Shown here in pieces: positions 62,418-64,000 of a stretch of DNA of 64,000 nucleotides. Position 1 is the stretch's first letter; every line of letters starts with the position of its first letter. The DNA is taken from positions 310,001 through 374,000 of the forward strand of contig NZ_CP043506.1 in the NCBI RefSeq assembly GCF_008365315.1. Direction: 5' to 3'. The stretch comes from Acetobacter vaccinii (GTDB lineage Bacteria > Pseudomonadota > Alphaproteobacteria > Acetobacterales > Acetobacteraceae). The notes below the pieces were generated by a model that was not told where the DNA came from, did not search any database, and worked only from the letters and a program-made list of their open reading frames with translations. The translations under genes and the position numbers were made by a program.

Positions 62418-62604
62418 GGGGCTGGAAGGAACATAACAGAGGCCCGGCGCCCAGAACCGGACATGCCTGCACAGCATATTCGGATCAAATTGCACCATGC
62501 AACACGTTGTCACCTTTCGGTAACAAAGCACGACACATCAGCCCCCAACACCAAAGGTATCAATGGCACGCATGCTGTTAACAAATTGTATGGAAAAGGA
62601 AATC

Positions 62605-62678
62605 TGGAGCGGATGAGGGGAATCGAACCCCCGTATGCAGCTTGGGAAGCTGCCGTTCTACCATTGAACTACATCCGC
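62605..62678 (-). tRNA. tRNA-Gly, anticodon CCC
   Basis: Read on the - strand the gene folds as a cloverleaf: acceptor GCGGATG/CATCCGC, D arm GTTC...GAAC, anticodon stem GCAGC/GCTGC around the loop TTCCCAA, and T arm GGGGG-TTCGATT-CCCCT. The loop places CCC at positions 34-36 (forward bases 62644-62646), so it decodes GGG as glycine. CCA is encoded (62605-62607). U33 is present. The gene lies between the efflux operon and radA. Confidence 0.95.
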
Positions 62679-62764
62679 GTTCACAGGTGGCTTTCTATAA
62701 CGCCACCCGCACGGGCTTGCAAGACCCTTGCTGTGATCAAAACGCAGGGAGCCTCAAGAGCCTG

Positions 62765-64000
62765 TTATTCGGCCTCTACCTCCGGCCCCACCAGGTCGGA
62801 AATATGCCCCAGTTCCCGCAGGCTCAACCCTTCTGGCGGGCGGGCCCTCGCATTGCCACGGGCAATCCGCCTTGGCAGCACAGCCTGCGTAAAGCCAAGC
62901 TTTGCGGCCTCCTTCAGCCTGGCATCGGCCTGCGCGACCTGCCGGATTTCCCCCGACAGACCGACCTCTCCAAAATAAACCTCACCGGGGCTTGTCGACA
63001 CACCTGTCGCGGCTGACACGAGCGCTGCCGCAACGGCCAGATCGGCTGCGGGTTCCACCACGCGCAAGCCCCCTGCAACGTTGAGATACACATCCATCCC
63101 CGACAGTTTAAGGCCGCAGCGGGTTTCCAGCACCGCCAGCAGCATGGCCAGCCTGCCACTGTCCCACCCCACGACCGCCCGGCGGGGTGACCCATCCCCC
63201 CCTTTGGGGGCCAGCAGGGCCTGTACCTCCAGCAGCACGGGCCGAGAGCCTTCCAGACCGGCAAAGACTGCTGACCCGGCAATATTGCCCCGCCGCTCTG
63301 CCAGAAAAAGGGCCGAGGGGTTGCTGACTTCCTCCAGCCCCCGGTCGGTCATGGCAAACACGCCAATTTCATCCGTAGCGCCATAACGGTTCTTTGCGGC
63401 CCGCAGGATACGGAACTGATGTCCACGGTCGCCCTCAAAATACATGACGGCATCGACCATGTGTTCCAGCACACGCGGCCCGGCCAAGGCACCTTCCTTG
63501 GTGACATGCCCCACCAGCACAAGGGCAAAGCCCCGCCGCTTGGCCGCGCGAATCAGCTCAAACGCACAGGCCCGCACCTGCGAGACCGTGCCGGGGGCAC
63601 TTTCCACTGTTTCCAGCCACATGGTCTGGATGGAATCGATAACCACCATCCGCACGTCTTTCTCGGCGTCCAGCGTAGCCACGATATCAGCAACATTGAT
63701 GGAGGCTGCCAGTTCCAGCCGGGCCTGTGTGACCACGCCAAGGCGCTGGGCCCGCAAGCGGATCTGGTCGGCGGCCTCTTCCCCCGAGATATACAAAACC
63801 CGCTCGCCCTGCCCGGCCAGCCTGCTGGCGGCCTGTAACAGCAGGGTGGACTTGCCAATGCCGGGGTCCCCCCCCAGCAGCACAACAGAGGCAGGCACAA
63901 AACCACCCCCCAGCGCCCGGTCCAGTTCCGCAATGCCAGAACCAATACGCGGCGGGGGCTGCACCTTGCCTTCCAGCTCTTCCAGCCGGATACGCCGCCC
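62765..64000 (-). CDS. radA: DNA repair protein RadA, 3' part (5' end beyond the window)
   Basis: A RecA-like helicase that helps branch migration in recombination. 411 residues are visible, starting inside the gene. Walker A GGDPGIGKSTLLLQ, the family motif KNRYGATDE, and the Lon-like C-terminal domain (YLNVAGGLRV; GEVGLSGEIRQV) are present. The N-terminal zinc finger lies past base 64000. Before Walker A the frame reads RRIRLEELEGKVQPPPRIG and stays open to the window edge. Assignment is secure. Confidence 0.95.
   Translation of the reverse strand, partial: GRRIRLEELEGKVQPPPRIGSGIAELDRALGGGFVPASVVLLGGDPGIGKSTLLLQAASRLAGQGERVLYISGEEAADQIRLRAQRLGVVTQARLELAASINVADIVATLDAEKDVRMVVIDSIQTMWLETVESAPGTVSQVRACAFELIRAAKRRGFALVLVGHVTKEGALAGPRVLEHMVDAVMYFEGDRGHQFRILRAAKNRYGATDEIGVFAMTDRGLEEVSNPSALFLAERRGNIAGSAVFAGLEGSRPVLLEVQALLAPKGGDGSPRRAVVGWDSGRLAMLLAVLETRCGLKLSGMDVYLNVAGGLRVVEPAADLAVAAALVSAATGVSTSPGEVYFGEVGLSGEIRQVAQADARLKEAAKLGFTQAVLPRRIARGNARARPPEGLSLRELGHISDLVGPEVEAE

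Noticed and set aside
1..64000. CRISPR arrays, prophage or insertion sequences
   Set aside because: No regularly spaced repeats, integrase, transposase or phage structural genes are seen on either strand.

Overview
This window reads as chromosomal DNA of an acetic acid bacterium (Alphaproteobacteria, Acetobacteraceae; Acetobacter, Komagataeibacter or a close relative). The basis is high GC, many closely packed housekeeping genes, alphaproteobacterial gene neighbourhoods (topA-rnr, ribF-ileS-lspA, argD-argF-hslO), DUF1491 and DUF3035 proteins, an acetyl-CoA synthetase, and many short hypothetical proteins of a kind I associate with Acetobacteraceae. The genus is inferred, not proven. I see no prophage, insertion sequence, CRISPR array or rRNA operon. 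There is one tRNA gene.

Layout. 1-11.7 kb (+): the end of pyrB, a PyrC-like protein lacking the usual HxH metal ligands, plsY, a dprA that appears frameshifted near its start, topA, a shortened RNase R, an S41 protease, a DUF1491 protein and an OmpA-family porin. 11.8-14.8 kb: cysK (-) divergent from an Rrf2 regulator (+), then a divergent pair of unknown exported proteins. 14.9-18.6 kb: parE (+) converges on a lone nuoM (-) across a strong two-way terminator. 18.7-29.1 kb (-): mutL, a DUF3035 lipoprotein, lspA, ileS, ribF, the methionine-salvage genes mtnC-mtnD-mtnB, tatA, a CHAP-domain lipoprotein and recX.

29.2-38.5 kb (+): a promoter/hairpin leader, argD-argF, a small unknown protein, hslO, a lipoprotein, hrpB, a DegP-like protease and holC. 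38.5-44.0 kb: pepA (-), then cysQ, a Sua5-type threonylcarbamoyl-AMP synthase, a coiled-coil membrane protein and a GlcD/D2HGDH-type flavoenzyme (+). 44.0-48.6 kb: inverted copies of an interspersed palindromic repeat, two unknown proteins, PduO-type adenosyltransferase, DUF423 and RlmM-like genes, and an unknown secreted protein. 48.7-54.8 kb: acs, a DUF2501-like protein, a DUF1275 membrane protein, another repeat copy, and a YeiH exporter divergent from its likely LysR regulator. 54.8-64 kb (-): a membrane-less chemoreceptor-like protein, a four-gene efflux operon (HlyD, RbbA, YhhJ, NodT-type outer-membrane factor), tRNA-Gly(CCC) and the 3' part of radA.

Most of the window is core metabolism, nucleic-acid enzymes and envelope functions, and many gene pairs overlap by 4 nt (ATGA or GTGA), which points to translational coupling. 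I found no convincing new defence or mobile system. The items most worth a second look are the metal-ligand-less PyrC, the dprA frameshift, the compacted RNase R, the solitary NuoM, the RbbA operon that carries its own outer-membrane factor, the inverted-order MCP/Cache protein and the repeat family.
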